A stretch of 64,000 nucleotides of DNA, taken from Delphinapterus leucas. Its lineage: Eukaryota; Chordata; Mammalia; Artiodactyla; Monodontidae. Under the pieces are notes generated by a model. It was not told the DNA's origin, did no database searches, and saw nothing but the letters and a program-made list of their open reading frames with translations. Both the position numbers and the translations under genes were made by a program. Below, piece by piece: positions 1-11,777 of the stretch. How positions within the stretch are numbered: position 1 is the first letter of the stretch; each line of letters starts with the position of its first letter. The stretch spans positions 5,142,992-5,206,991 of the forward strand of contig NW_022098037.1 of the NCBI RefSeq assembly GCF_002288925.2, read 5' to 3'.

Positions 1-469
1 TTTGTTTTTAAAGATAAAACACTACAATGCTGATTACAAGCTTTGTGGGCATGAGGGAAATAATTGATATAAGGGCTTCACTTTCGGATGATTGGTTTGG
101 GAGGTAACCTGTATTGGAGGACGTTCAGGTATCAGTATATGGAAACCTTTTCTTTAGAGTCATTCAATTCTTTCAGAGAAGAATCTCCTACCTGGAAAGT
201 AACTGCTAGGTAATGATGCGCAAAGGAATTGCAGAATAGGTTCAATTGTTCTGTATATAAACTTTCTATCTATCCCCCTGTTTTCTGCCTCAAGACTCAT
301 CCCTGCCTTCACCTATACCTAATATCTCGAGTCCTTCAAATATTTAAAGATGGCCATTACTTTCTTCCTGAGTCTTCTCTTTTCCAGCTATACATATCCA
401 TCTCCTTCAACTGTCTACATATCCTTCATTCATTTTTATTAATTCATTCATTCAAGAATGATTATTTTT
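1..469. other. AT-rich non-coding sequence, nothing recognised
   Basis: I see no gene and no repeat I can name. The 114-residue open frame starting at 229 runs into the SINE that begins at 470, uses ordinary AT-rich codons and has no domain, so I treat it as chance. The last 40 bases hold a 'ttcattcaagaatg' motif that recurs after the SINE. Confidence 0.6.
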
Positions 470-800
470 GGGACTTCCCTGGTGGTGCAGTGGTTAAGAA
501 TCTGCCTACCAAGGCAGGGGACACGGGTTGGATTCCTGGTCCAGGAAGACCCCACATGCCGCGGAGCAACTAAGCCTGTACACCACAACTACTGAGCCTG
601 CGCTCTAGAGCCCTCGAGCCACAACTACTAAGCCCACGTGCTGCAACTACTGAAGCCCACATGCCTAGAACCCGTGCTCCACAACAAGAGAAGCCACCAA
701 ATGAGAAGTCAGTGCACTGCAATGAAGAGTAGCCCCCATTCGCCGCAATTAGAGAAAGCCTGCACGCAGCAACAAAGACCCAATGCAGCCAAAAAGAGAT
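470..800 (+). mobile_element. CHR-family SINE, long form
   Basis: A tRNA-derived SINE transcribed by RNA polymerase III and copied by L1 machinery. It starts 'gggacttccctggtggtgca', has the tRNA-like A-box and B-box region in its first 80 bases, then a long series of 'ccacaactactgagcc' units and ends 'acccaatgcagccaaaaa'. At about 330 bp it is the long class, whereas most SINEs here are about 205 bp. The flanks repeat: 431-460 on the left and 801-826 on the right both read 'cattttt(t)attaattca...caagaatg', consistent with a long target-site duplication. Confidence 0.9.
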
Positions 801-860
801 CATTTTTTATTAATTCAGTCAAGAATGTTCTTTTTTAATTCACTCATTCATTCAAGAATG

Positions 861-1270
861 TTGTTATGGTTAACATGTGTTAACCTAACTAAGCCACAGT
901 ACCCAGATATTTGGTCAAAGATTATTCTAGACATTTCTGTGAAAGTATTTTTTACATGATATTAGTATTTAAATGAGTAGACTTTGAGGAAAGCAGAATA
1001 CCTTCCATAATGTGGAAGGGCCTCATCCAATCAGTTGAAAGCCTTAATAGAAAAGACTGACCTCCCGGGAAGAAGAGGGAATTTTGTCAGCAGACCAACT
1101 TTGGACTCGAATTGCAACTCTTCCCTCATTCTAAAGCATACTCGTCTATCCTGAGGATTTTTGTCTAGCCAAGCCTCTACAATCACAAATTCTTTAAAAT
1201 AAATTTCTCTTCCTATATACATACGTATATCTTGTTGGTTCTGTTTCTCTGGAGAACTTTGATTAACACA
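861..1270 (+). mobile_element. MLT2-type (ERVL) solo LTR
   Basis: An old retroviral LTR of the MLT2 group. Its landmarks appear in order: a start like 'gttaac..gtgttaacct', 'cagtacccagatatttggtc', 'gcctcatccaatcagttgaa', and the end 'ggttctgtttctctggagaa' followed by 'ctttgattaacaca'. The same landmarks recur in two other places in the window. No internal retroviral sequence is attached, so it is a solo LTR. An 85-residue antisense frame across it is a shadow. Confidence 0.8.
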
Positions 1271-1879
1271 GTTTTGTTCCAGGAACACAAGCAGGACCTA
1301 CTACCCATCTCTGTGAATCTCCCAGGCCAAATTTACCTTGTTATGTCCACATAACTCTTTAAATTCTGCCTAAACCATACTGCTATTTCAGGTACAATCT
1401 GAACAGAATTTAGAATAAAATAAACTGAGATTTTTCACCTCCCTAATTCTAGTTACTATTGTTTCTTTAATGCAGCCAAAGAACAGCTTAATCATATCAC
1501 TACTTACATTGAGCTTATCAAGATAAAATCCCATCAGCATCCCATAAGAACTGTTGCCAAGCGACATCTCACCAATTCTGCACCTGTGCAATTGTTTTTT
1601 GGGGGCCTGCACACAATACCTAACATTTGTTCCTACTAAATTTTATCCTTGAAGTTTAGTTTTTCATTGAATGCTGTCAAAATCTTTTGGAATCCTTATT
1701 CTCTCACTCAATATATTTACAAACACTCTCAGCTTAATATTAATGAAATATTAGCCATTATAAAACTAAAAATTACATAGCTGAGGTCAAGAGAAATCTC
1801 TGACATCATCAACCTTAAAAAAAAAAGCCTTAATTCAAATAGTATTAGCATAAATATATGCTATTGAAGTTCTCAGAGA
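1271..1879. other. Non-coding, no repeat recognised
   Basis: Plain AT-rich sequence. The antisense 74-residue frame has no recognisable domain. Confidence 0.5.
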
Positions 1880-2110
1880 GTATCTGACATGCAAGGAAGG
1901 CAGGAGGCATGCTGCTCTAGAAAGACCTGGTTTCAAGTCCTCACTCTAAACTTACAAGTTTTATAACTGGACAAATTGCTTATTCTTCAAAGAGTGTCAG
2001 TAAAATGGGGGAAATAAAACTAACATCACAAGACTGCTGTGAGAATTTAACTACACATACAGCACTTGACGCAATGCCGAATACACAGCAGGTATTTGAT
2101 ATGTGTCTTC
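1880..2110 (+). repeat. MIR element
   Basis: An ancient tRNA-derived SINE. Visible consensus pieces are 'gacctggtttcaagtcc', 'aaattgcttattcttc', 'gtaaaatgggg' and 'actgctgtgagaatt', ending near 'acacagcaggtatttgat'. It is well diverged, as expected for MIR. Confidence 0.6.
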
Positions 2111-3020
2111 TTTGAAGCACATAGTAAGTACTCAGAAAGAGTTAGATCCATTCCTTCTTCACATTCCCTTGAATCAACCTATAGCCTAACTCACTTAGTC
2201 ACTCAAGGCACTGAAAGAGGAAGAGAGAAGATGGCAGCGAGGAGATGCAGATAGGTGAATGACTTGAAGGTGCTGCACAAAGTTGGAATAATGACAATGA
2301 ATATTTTAGAATTTGAACATAGAGCCAGGGAAATAAGAGACTACTGTTAAAGGCTACAAATTGTTTAGAAGATACCTAATAGTTTAGAAAAATACTTTCA
2401 TTCAGTTTCTTGCCAAATTGCAACTTACAGCAGGAGAGGAATAAATGCAGTGATGTTTGGTATTTGGTTAAACATTTAAGCTGCATTTCAAAATGTCAGA
2501 TTTGGCAAAATCTAAAATAAATTTTGACAAGTCCTTGACTTTTTACTTGGGGAAAGGCAGCTTGTAGAGTTGAATCATTTAGATTTGACTCATTAAAATG
2601 TATAGAGTGTTTTATCAAGCCACAAAAACTCTGCCCCAAATCATTTACAGTTTAACTCAGGAAAAAAAAAAGCCTTATATAAACCACAACTATCAAACAC
2701 TAAGATGCTGAGACTTGGAAGAAGAGATTAACTCAGAAAGGCCTCATGAAAGAAAGAAATTTTGAAGAAGTAATTAAACGAGTGAAATAGCACTGAATAC
2801 ATAGAAAATGGAAAACCAAGTATGCAGACAGAAGTGATATTACATAATAGCTAACAAGGACAAATCTCAGTTATTAGATTTTGACTTAAAGGTATTTTTC
2901 TAAAATGTCTGGAAGAACAGTGGGATCTTCAGAGCACCCATAAAATTAATGTCAGGATATATTTACTAAACAAATGCTTACTCTGTGTCTCTACATGCAA
3001 GTCTCTCTAACAAACCTGGG
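2111..3020. other. Non-coding, no repeat recognised
   Basis: Nothing assignable. Short A-rich tracts occur. The first 62-residue open frame has no domain. Confidence 0.45.
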
Positions 3021-3850
3021 ACCACAAGGAGATATCACCTACTCCTGTCAGAACAGCTATTAGGAAAAAGACAACAAATGACAAGTGCTGGCGAGGATGC
3101 GGAAACAAGGGAACCCTCTTGCACTGTTGGTGGTAATGTAAATTGGTGCAGCCACTATGGAAAAGCGTATGGAAGTTCCTCAAAAAAGTTAAAAATATAA
3201 CTATCATACGATCTAGCAATTCCACTTCTGAGTATTTTTCTAAAAACAAAAACACTAATTTGAAAAGATACATGCACCCCTACATTCATTGCAGCATTGT
3301 TTACAACAGCCAAGATATGGAAGCAATCTAATTGTCTAGAACTACATGAATGGATACAGAAATGTGGTATATAATATACAATGGAATATTACTCAACCAT
3401 TAAAAAAATGAAATCTTGGCATTTGCGACAACATGGATGGACCTAGAGGGTATAAGGCTAAGTGAAATAAGTCAGACACAGAAAGACAAGTACCATATGA
3501 TTTCACCTATATGTGGAATCTAAAAAACAAAACAAATAAACATAACAAAATAGGAACAGACTCATAGATACAGAGAACAAACTGGTGGTTACCAGAGGGG
3601 AGGGAGATGGGAGTATGAGTGAAATAGGTGAGGGAGATTAAGAGGTACAAACTTCTAGTTATAAAATAAATAAACCACAGGGATGTAATATACAGCATAG
3701 GGAATATAGTCAATAATATAGTAATTTTGGATGATGACAGATAATAACTAGACTTTTCATGGTGGTCATTTTGCAATGTATAAAAAAATCGAATCATGAT
3801 ATTGTACACCTGAAACTAATATACTAAGTCAATTATATTTCAACTGGAAA
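3021..3850 (+). mobile_element. 5'-truncated L1, ORF2 C-terminus and 3'UTR
   Basis: This matches the last part of L1. It runs from 'gagatatcacctactcctgt' through 'gaaccctcttgcactgttgg' and 'gtggtataatat'-like sequence to the 3'UTR landmark 'attgtacacctgaaactaat'. The ORF2 end is broken: short plus-strand frames at 2985-3200 and 3143-3331 carry overlapping pieces of it. It is older than L1-A and L1-B, judged by its divergence from both. Confidence 0.85.
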
Positions 3851-4189
3851 AAAACACTAGGAAACAATGGTGGACAGGACAGACATGTCTTCTGAAAGCT
3901 TACAGTCTATAGAGAAAATAGATTTTTTTTTAAGTGAAATTACAAAATAATTACAAATTTCAATAAAAGCTAGAAAGGATAAAGATGTAGGAAGTAATCT
4001 TATTATACAAAGAATTTTAATTGCAATTTTAGGGCAATTAATAAAAAAGAATAACAGATTTTCAAATTCATAGAGACCTTGAAGCTCATCACATCCGGTT
4101 TTTCCAAGAGGAACCTAAGACACCAATAATTAAAATGCTTTTATTAAGATAAGGGGCAAAGGCAAAAGCTAGACCTGAACACAGGTTTC
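3851..4189. other. Non-coding, nothing recognised
   Basis: AT-rich sequence following the L1 3' end. No repeat or frame stands out. Confidence 0.4.
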
Positions 4190-4390
4190 CTATCTATATC
4201 CTACATCCATTCTTCATTCAACTTTCACTGAGCACCTGCTATGATTAGGCGCTATGCTAAGTACTGCAGAGGAGGCAAAAATTAAAAACACCACTCCCCA
4301 ACTCTCAAGCTGCTGACAGTCTCAGAAGGGAGATAAGCATGCAAACAAATACCAGCCAAAAGATAAATGATATAAAAGAAGTTTGCACAA
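4190..4390 (-). repeat. L2 LINE fragment
   Basis: The phrase order 'cattcaactttcactgagca', 'cctgctatgattaggcgcta' and 'ctcaagctgctgacagtctc' is that of the reversed 3' end of L2. Boundaries are approximate. Confidence 0.5.
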
Positions 4391-5081
4391 AAATCTGTAG
4401 CACCAAGAAGGGAGACCCTAACTCTGTTCAGGAAGATCATGGATGGCTTCACTTCAGCCAAATCATATGGAATGAGTAAGATTTGTCCAGGAAGACAAAA
4501 GGAAAAACAGCATTTCAGAAAGAGTAAAGCAAATGTGCAAAGAAATGAAAGTGTGAAAGAACACTGTTCAGGAAAATCTAAGTATAAAAAGTGTCAGATT
4601 TCCTCTACTTCTGAGATTTCTTTTTCTTATTATTTTTATCTAAGTAATACATGCACTTAGTCAAGTAGTGCTAAAAGACTTCAAATACAGCCATCCTGTA
4701 GCATACTCTCTCCTGGTCACCTCATCAAGGCTCTCCCATTCCCATATATAACCACATTACACTCATTCAGGTTCTGCTTCTTATATTTAACTCCATACTT
4801 CTAAATCATGTGTATATACTGATATTTTGGTATCCTACATGGTATGAGAATTTATACCTACTTCAACTTCTCCATCCCAGATGGTTGAAACATAATTTGG
4901 GGCTATTACCATAATTGTTTTCATAATGACTAAGTAAATATTGCTTTCTGATTAAAGCATTATACTATGATTATATTTCCTTTCTGTAATAACTTTTCTT
5001 TTTTCTAAAGTTGATTTCCATGGACTTTATTGTTCTTTTTCAATCTCTGGTTAAATCTTCCCCCACATTCCAAGAGCCCTA
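4391..5081. other. Non-coding, nothing recognised
   Basis: No gene. A 73-residue frame at 4439-4660 is lysine-rich low-complexity sequence with no domain. Confidence 0.4.
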
Positions 5082-5092
5082 AAGACATTCTA

Positions 5093-5308
5093 GGGCTTCC
5101 CTGGTGGCGCAGTGGTCGAGAGTCCGCCTGCCGATGCAGGGGACACGGGTTCGTGCCCCGGTCCGGGAAGATCCCACATGCCGCGGAGTGGCTGGGCCCA
5201 TGAGCCACGGCCACTGAGCCTGTGCATCCAGAGCCTGTGCTCCGCAACGGGAGAGGCCACAACAGTGAGAAGCCCGCGTACAGCAACAACAACAACAAAA
5301 AAAAGGAG
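5093..5308 (+). mobile_element. CHR-family SINE, short form
   Basis: A full short CHR SINE with the A-box region 'tggcgcagtggtcgag', the B box 'ggttcgtgcccc' and a tail of CAA units followed by A. It is flanked by an 11-bp perfect target-site duplication 'aagacattcta' at 5082-5092 and 5309-5319. The open frames across it on both strands are shadows of its GC-rich body. Confidence 0.95.
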
Positions 5309-5588
5309 AAGACATTCTAAATTCAATTTTTCTTAAAGTCAACCCTGTAAGATAATTTGTTTCTTCCTGTGGTTATGCCCCATAGAAATCTTGTTCCCCT
5401 GCTCTAACCTCCACAGACCCTCTGGGCTATCCTAGGAATTCCTTTGCCTTTCTTTTCTATTACAGCTCATGTTTACTAGATCCTATACCTTCCTAATTCT
5501 TGGTTTATGTCCTCACTTTGGTAGAGCCCACCTTCCACTAACTTCCTGAGAAAGACTGCATGAGAGCAAATATTTAAAACAAATATCT

Positions 5589-7752
5589 CAGAGACCTTCA
5601 AGATGGCAGAGGAGTAAGATGTGGAGATCACCTTCCTCCCTACAAATTAATCATAAATACATCTACATGTGGAACAACTCCTATAGAACACCTACAGAAC
5701 GCTGGCAGAAGACCTCAGACTTCCCAAAAGGCAAGAAACTCCCCACATACCTGGGGAGGGCAAAAGAAAAAACAGAGACAAAAGAATAGGGACAGGACCT
5801 GCACCTCTGGGAGGGAGCTGGGAAGGCGGAAAAGTTTCCACACACTAGGAAGCCCCTTCAAGGGCGGAGATGGGGGTTGGGCGGCATGGGGAAGCTTCAG
5901 AGCCATGGAGGAGAGTGCAGCAACAGGGGTGCAGAGGGCAAAGCGGAGAGATTCCCGCACAGAGGATCGGTGTCGACCAGCACTCTCCAGCCCGAGAGGC
6001 TTGTCTGCTCACCCACCGGTGCAGGCGGGAGCTGGGAGCTGAGGCTCGGGCTTTGGAGGGCAGACCCAGGGAGAGGACTGGGGTTGGCTGCGTGAACACA
6101 GCCTGAAGGGGGCCAGTGTGCCACAGCTAGCCAGGAGGGAGTCCGGGAAAAAGTCTAGACCTGCCTAAGAGGAAAAAGACCATTGTTTCGGGGTGCGCGA
6201 GGAGAGAGGCTTCAGAGCACCACCCAAAAGAGCTCCAGAGATGGGCGCGAGCCACGGTTATCAGTGCGGACACCAGAGATGGGCATGAAATGCTAACACT
6301 GCTGATGCAGCCACCGAGAAGCCTGTGTGCAAGCACAGGTCACTATCCACACCTCCCTTCCCAGGAGCCTGTGCAGCCCGCCACTGCCAGGGTCCCGTAA
6401 TCAAGGGACAACTTCCCTGGAAGAACACAAGGCATGCCTCACGCTGTTGCAAGGTCACACCAGGCTCTGCCACCACAGGCTTGCCCCGCATTCCGTACCC
6501 CTCCCTTCCCCGGGTTTGAGTGAGCCAGAGCCCCAGAATCAGCTGCTACTTTAACCTCGTCCTGTCTCAGTGAAGAACTAATGCCCTCAGGCGACCTACA
6601 AGCAGAGGCAGGGACAAATCCGAAGCTGAACCCCAGGAGCTGCGAGAACAAAGAAGAGAAAGGGAAATATTTCACAGCAGCCTCTGGAGCAGCGGATTAT
6701 ATATCCACAATCAACTTGATGTGTACCCTGCATCTGTGGAATACCTGAATAGACAACGAATCATCCCAAAATTGAGGCAGTGGACTTTGGGAGCAACTGT
6801 AGACTTAGAGTTTGTTTTCTGCATCTAATTTGTTCCTGGCTTTATGTTTATCTTAGTTTAGTATTTACAATTTATTATCATTGGTAGACTTGTTTATTGA
6901 TTTGGTTGCTCTCTTCCTTCTTTTTTATTCTTTTCTTATATATATTTTTTTCCTTTTTCTCTTTTTATGAGTCTGTATGTGTATGCTTCTTTGTGTGATT
7001 TTGTCTGTATAGCTTTATTTTAACCATTTGCCCTAGGGTTCTGTCTGTCCGTTTCTTATTTTTTATATTTTTTAGTATAGGCTTTAGCACTTATTATCAC
7101 TGGTGGATTTGTTGTTTCATTTGGTTGCTCTCTTCTTTCTTTTTTTAAAAATTATTTTTCTATTTTATAATTTTTAATAACAATTTTTTATTTTAATAAC
7201 TTTATTTTATTATTCTTTTTTCTTTCTTTCTTTCTTTCTCCCTTTTCTTCTGAGGTGTGTGGCTCACAGGGTCTTGGTGCTCTGGCCGGGGGTCAGGACT
7301 GTGCCTCTGAGGTGGGAGATCCACGGTAAGGACATTGGTCCACCAGAGACCTCCCGGCTCCATGTAATATCAAATGGCGAAAGCTCTCTCAGAGATCTCC
7401 ATCTCAATGCAAAGACCCAGATCCACTCAACGACCAGCAAGCTACACTGCTGGAAACCCTATGCCAAAAAACTAGCAAGACAGGAACACAACACCACCAA
7501 TTACCAGACAGGCTTCCTAAAATCATAATAAGGCCACAGACACCACAAAACACACCACCAGACGCAGCCCTGCCCACGAGAAAGACAAGATCCAGCCTCA
7601 CCCACCAGAACACAGGGACTAGTCCCCTCCACCAGGAAGCCTACACAACCCACTGAACCAACTTTAGCCACTGGGGGCCGCCACCAAAAACAACGGGAAC
7701 TACGAACCTGCAGCTGCAAAAAGGAGACCCCATATACAGTAAGTTAGGCGAA
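5589..7752 (+). promoter_or_regulatory. L1-A 5'UTR and internal promoter region
   Basis: The L1 5'UTR drives transcription from inside the element. Here it opens with 'accttcaagatggcagagga', has a CpG-bearing GC-rich block at about 5870-6300, then a T-rich block at 6800-7240, and ends just before the ORF1 start. The many overlapping open frames at 5715-6675 on both strands come from low stop density in GC-rich DNA and have no protein homology I recognise. The T-rich block contains a partly duplicated segment that L1-B lacks. Confidence 0.8.
5599..5607 (+). promoter_or_regulatory. YY1-like site at L1-A 5' end
   Basis: The sequence 'caagatggc' sits about ten bases from the start of the element. 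In human L1 a YY1 site in this position sets the transcription start. Its function here is inferred from that precedent. Confidence 0.55.
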
Positions 7753-8638
7753 ATGAAAAGAAACAGAAATACACAGCAGATGAAGGAGCAAGGTAAAAAC
7801 CCAGCAGACCAAACAAATGAAGAGGAAATAGGCAGGTTACCTGAAAAAGAATCCAGAATAATTATAGTAAAAATGATCCAAAATGATGGAAACAGAATGG
7901 AAAAATACAAGAAATGTTTAACAGGGAACTAGAAGAACTAAAGAGCAAACAAAAAATGATGAACAACACAATACATGAAATAAAAATTCTCTGGAAGGAA
8001 TCAACAGCAGAATAACTGAGGCAGAAGAACGGATAAGTGACCTAGAAGATAAAATAGTGGAAACAACTACCACAGACCAAAATAAAGAAAAAAGAATGAA
8101 AAGAATTGAGGACAATCTCAGAGACCTCTGGGACAACATTAAACACACCAATATTCGAATTATAGGGGTCCCAGAAGAAGAAAAAGAAAGGGACTGAGAA
8201 AATATTTGAAGAGATTATAGTTGAAAACTTTCCTAATATGGGAAAGGAAATAGTCAATCAAGTCCAGGAAGCGCAGAGAGTCCCATACAGGATAAATCTA
8301 AGAAGAAACTCGCCAAGACACATATTAATCAAACTATCAAAAATTAATTACAAAGAAAAAATATTAAAAGCAGCAAGGGTAAAGCAACAATTAAAATACA
8401 CGGGAATCCCCATAAGGTTAACAGCTGATATTTTAGTAGAAACTCTGCAAGCCACAAGGGAGTGGTAGGCCATATTTAAAGTGATGAAAGGGAAAAACTA
8501 CAACCAAGATTACTATAACTAGCAAGGATCTCATTCAGATTCGACGGAGAAATTAAAACCTTTAAACACAAGCAAAAGCTAAGAGAATTCAGCACCACCA
8601 AACCAGCTTTACAACAAATGCTAAAGGAACTTCTCTAG
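7753..8638 (+). pseudogene. L1-A ORF1 (RNA-binding chaperone), broken
   Basis: ORF1p is the coiled-coil, RNA-binding protein that packages L1 RNA. The start ATG at 7753 gives MKRNRNTQQMKEQGKNPADQ, matching the L1-B start. The frame hits a stop at 7930 after 59 codons because of an indel in the 'atggaaaaatacaagaaatg' stretch, where L1-B reads 'atggagaaaatacagaaaac'. Coiled-coil-type sequence, a NIRIIGVPEE-like RRM entry and a C-terminal 'NQVQEAQRVPYRINLRRNSP' segment follow in other frames. The terminal stop of the ancestral frame is at 8636-8638. The length is not a multiple of three, which confirms net indels. Confidence 0.85.
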
Positions 8639-10090
8639 GCAGGAAACACAAGAGAAGGAAAAGACCTACAATAACAAACGCAAAACAATTAAGAAAACAG
8701 TAATAGGAACATACATATCAATAATTACCTTAAATGTAAATGGATTAAATGCTCCAACGAAATGACACATACTGGCTGAATGGATACAAAAACAAGACCC
8801 ATATATATGCTGTCTACAAGAGACCCACTTCAGACCTAGGAACACGTACAGACTGAAAATGAGGGCATGGAAAAAGATATTCCATGCAAATGGAAATCAA
8901 AAGAAAGCTGGAGTAGCAATTCTCATATCAAACAAAATAGACTTTAAAACAAAGACTATAACAAGAGACAAAGAAGGATACTACATAATGACCAAGGGAT
9001 CAATCCAAGAAGATATAACAACTGTAAATATTTATGCACTCAACACAGGAGCACCTCAATACATAAGGCAAATGTTAACAGCCATAAAATGGAAAATCAA
9101 CAGTAACACAATCATAGTAGGGAACTGTAACACCTCACTTTCACCAATGGACAGATCATCCAAAATGAAAATAAATAAGGAAACACAAGCTTTAAATGAT
9201 ACATTAAAGATGATGGACTTAGTGGACATTTATAGGGCATTCCATCCAAAAACAACAGAATACACTTTCTTCTCAAGTGCTCATGGAACATTCTCCAGGA
9301 TAGATCATATCTTGGGCCACAACTCAAGCCATGGTAAATTTAAGAAAACTGAAATTGTATCAAGCATCTTTTGCAACCACAGTGCTATGAGACTAGATAT
9401 CAATTACAGGAAAAAATCTGTAAAAAACACAAACACATGGAGGCTAAACAATACACTACTTAATAACCACAAGATCACTGAAGAAATCAAAGACGAAATC
9501 AAAACATACCTAGAAACAAATGACAGTGAAAACACTACAACTCAAAACCTATGGGATGCAGCAAAGGCAGTTCTAAGAGGGAAGATTATATCAATACAAC
9601 CTACCTCAAGAAACAAGAAACATCTCAAATAAAAAACCTAATTTTATACATAAAGCAATTACAGAAAGAAGAACAGAAAATCCCCAAAGTTAGCAGGAGG
9701 AAAGAAATCATAAGCATCAGATCAGAAATGAATGAAAAAGAAATGAAGGAAACAATAGCAAACATCAACAAAACTAAAAGCTGGTTCTTTGAGAAGATAA
9801 ACAAAATGGATAAACCATTAGCCAGACTCATAAAGAAAAAAAGGGAGAAGACTCAAATCAGTAGAATTAGAAATTGAAAAGGGAGAAGTAACAACTGACA
9901 TTGCAGAAATACAAAGGATCATGAGAGATTACTACAAGCAACTATATGCCAATAAAATGGACAACCTGGAAGAAATGGACAAATTCTAAGAAAAGCTCAA
10001 CCTTCGGAGACTCAACTGGGAAGAAATATACAAATATAAACAGACCAATCACAAGCATACAAATTGAGACTGTTATTAAAAATCTTCCAA

Positions 10091-10302
10091 TAGGGCTTCC
10101 CTGGTGGCGCAGTGGTTGAGAGTCCGCCTGCCGATGCAGGGGACATGGGTTCCTTCCCCAGTCCGGGAAGATCCCACATGCTGCGGAGTGGCTGGGCCCG
10201 GGAGTCATGGTCGCTGAGCCTGCATGTCCAGAGCCTGTGCTCCGCAACGGGACAGGCCACAACAGTGAGAGGCCCGCATACTGCAAAAAAAAAAAAAAAA
10301 AA
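10091..10302 (+). mobile_element. CHR-family SINE inside L1-A ORF2
   Basis: A short-form CHR SINE with a long A tail, inserted between the endonuclease and RT regions of L1-A. The target duplication 'aaaaatcttccaa' at 10078-10090 and 10303-10315 is perfect and starts after TT, the usual L1 endonuclease context. It must be younger than L1-A. Confidence 0.95.
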
Positions 10303-11576
10303 AAAAATCTTCCAACAAACTAAAGTCCAGGACCAGATGGCTTCACAGGCGAATTCTATTAAACATTTAGAGAAGACCTAACACTTATCCTTCTCAAATT
10401 CTTCCAAAATATAGCAGAGGGAGGAACACTCACAGACTCATTCTACAAGGCCACCATCACTCTGATACCAAAACCAGACAAAGATGTCACAAAGAAAGAA
10501 AACTACAGGCGAATATCACTGATGAACATAGATGCAAAAAACCTCAACAAAATACTAGCAAACAGAATCCAACAACACATTAAAAAGATCATACACCATG
10601 ATCAAGTGGGGTTTAGCCCAGGAATGCAAGGATTCTTCAGTATATACACATCAATCCATGTGATAAACCATATTAACCAACTGTAGGAGATAAACCATAT
10701 GATCATCTCAATAGATGGAGAAAAGCTTTTGACAAAATTCAACACCCATTTATGATAAAAACCCTCCAGAAAGTAGGCATAGAGGGAACTTACCTGAACA
10801 TAATAAAGGCCATATCTGACAAAACCAGAGCCAGCATCATTCTCAGTGGAAACCATTTCCACTAATATCAGGAAAAAGACAAGGCTGTCCACTGTCCACT
10901 CTCACTGCTATTATTCAACATAGTTTTGGAAGATTTAGCAACAGCAATCAGAGAAGAAAAAGAAATAAAAGGAATCCCTATCAGAAAAGAAGAACTAAAG
11001 CTGTCACTGTTTGCAGATGACATGATAGTATACATAGAGAATCCTAAAGAGGCTACCAGAAAACTACTAGAGCTAATCAATGAATTTGGTAAAGTAGCAG
11101 GATACAAAATTAATGCACAGAAATCTCTTGCATTCCTATACACTAATGATGAAAAATCTGAAAAAGAAATTAAGGAAACACTCTCATTTACCACTGAAAC
11201 GGAAAGAATAAAATACCTAGGAATAAACCTACCTAAGGAGACCAAAGTCCTGTATGCAGAAAACTATAAGACACTGATGAAAGAAATTAAAGATGATACA
11301 AACAGATGGAGAGATATACCAGGTTCTTGGATTGTAAGAATCAACACTGTGAAAATGACTATATTACCCAAAGCAATCTGCAGATTCAATGCAATCCCTA
11401 TCAAACTATCAATGGCATTTTTCACAGAACTAGAACATAAAATTTCACAATTTGTATGGAAACACAAAAGACCCCGAATAGCCAAAGCAATCTTGAGAAA
11501 GCAAAACGGAGCTGGAAGAATCAGGCTCCTGGACTACCAACTATACTACAAAGCTACAGTAATCAAGACAGTATGG

Positions 11577-11777
11577 GGCTTCCCTGGTGGCGCAGTGGTT
11601 GAGAGTCCGCCTGCCGATGCAGGGGACACAGGTTCGTGCCCTGATCCGGGAGTATCCCACATGCTGCAGAGCGACTGGGCCCGCGAGCCATGGCCACTAA
11701 GCCTGTGCATCCATAGCCTGTGCTCCGCAACAGGAGAGGCCACAACAGTGAGAGGCCCATGTACCACAAAATAAAAA
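11577..11777 (+). mobile_element. CHR-family SINE inside L1-A ORF2 (second)
   Basis: A short-form CHR SINE within the ORF2 segment encoding [13 protein letters not shown]. The perfect 12-bp duplication is 'aagacagtatgg' at 11565-11576 and 11778-11789. Removing the SINE and one duplication copy restores collinearity with L1-B. Confidence 0.95.

Noticed and set aside
470..560. tRNA-like A and B boxes that could be called a tRNA gene
   Set aside because: They belong to SINE heads. No cloverleaf with a paired acceptor stem follows, and the same sequence recurs many times.
229..573. 114-residue frame at the start of the window
   Set aside because: It runs from AT-rich DNA into a SINE, and its C-terminal 35 residues are SINE translation.
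1031..1288. 85-residue minus-strand frame ending the first MLT2
   Set aside because: Antisense to an LTR with no domain.
2222..2256. 'gaagatggcagcgagg' resembling an L1 YY1 start
   Set aside because: No L1 5'UTR follows, and the surrounding bases do not match L1-A or L1-B.
5005..5342. Several frames with cysteine- and proline-rich sequence such as ARTRVPCIGRR
   Set aside because: The same peptides recur at every CHR SINE in the window. They are antisense or sense SINE translations.
5715..6675. Cluster of overlapping 70-90 residue frames on both strands
   Set aside because: They lie in the GC-rich L1-A 5'UTR, recur in the equivalent L1-B region and match no protein pattern. Low stop density explains them.
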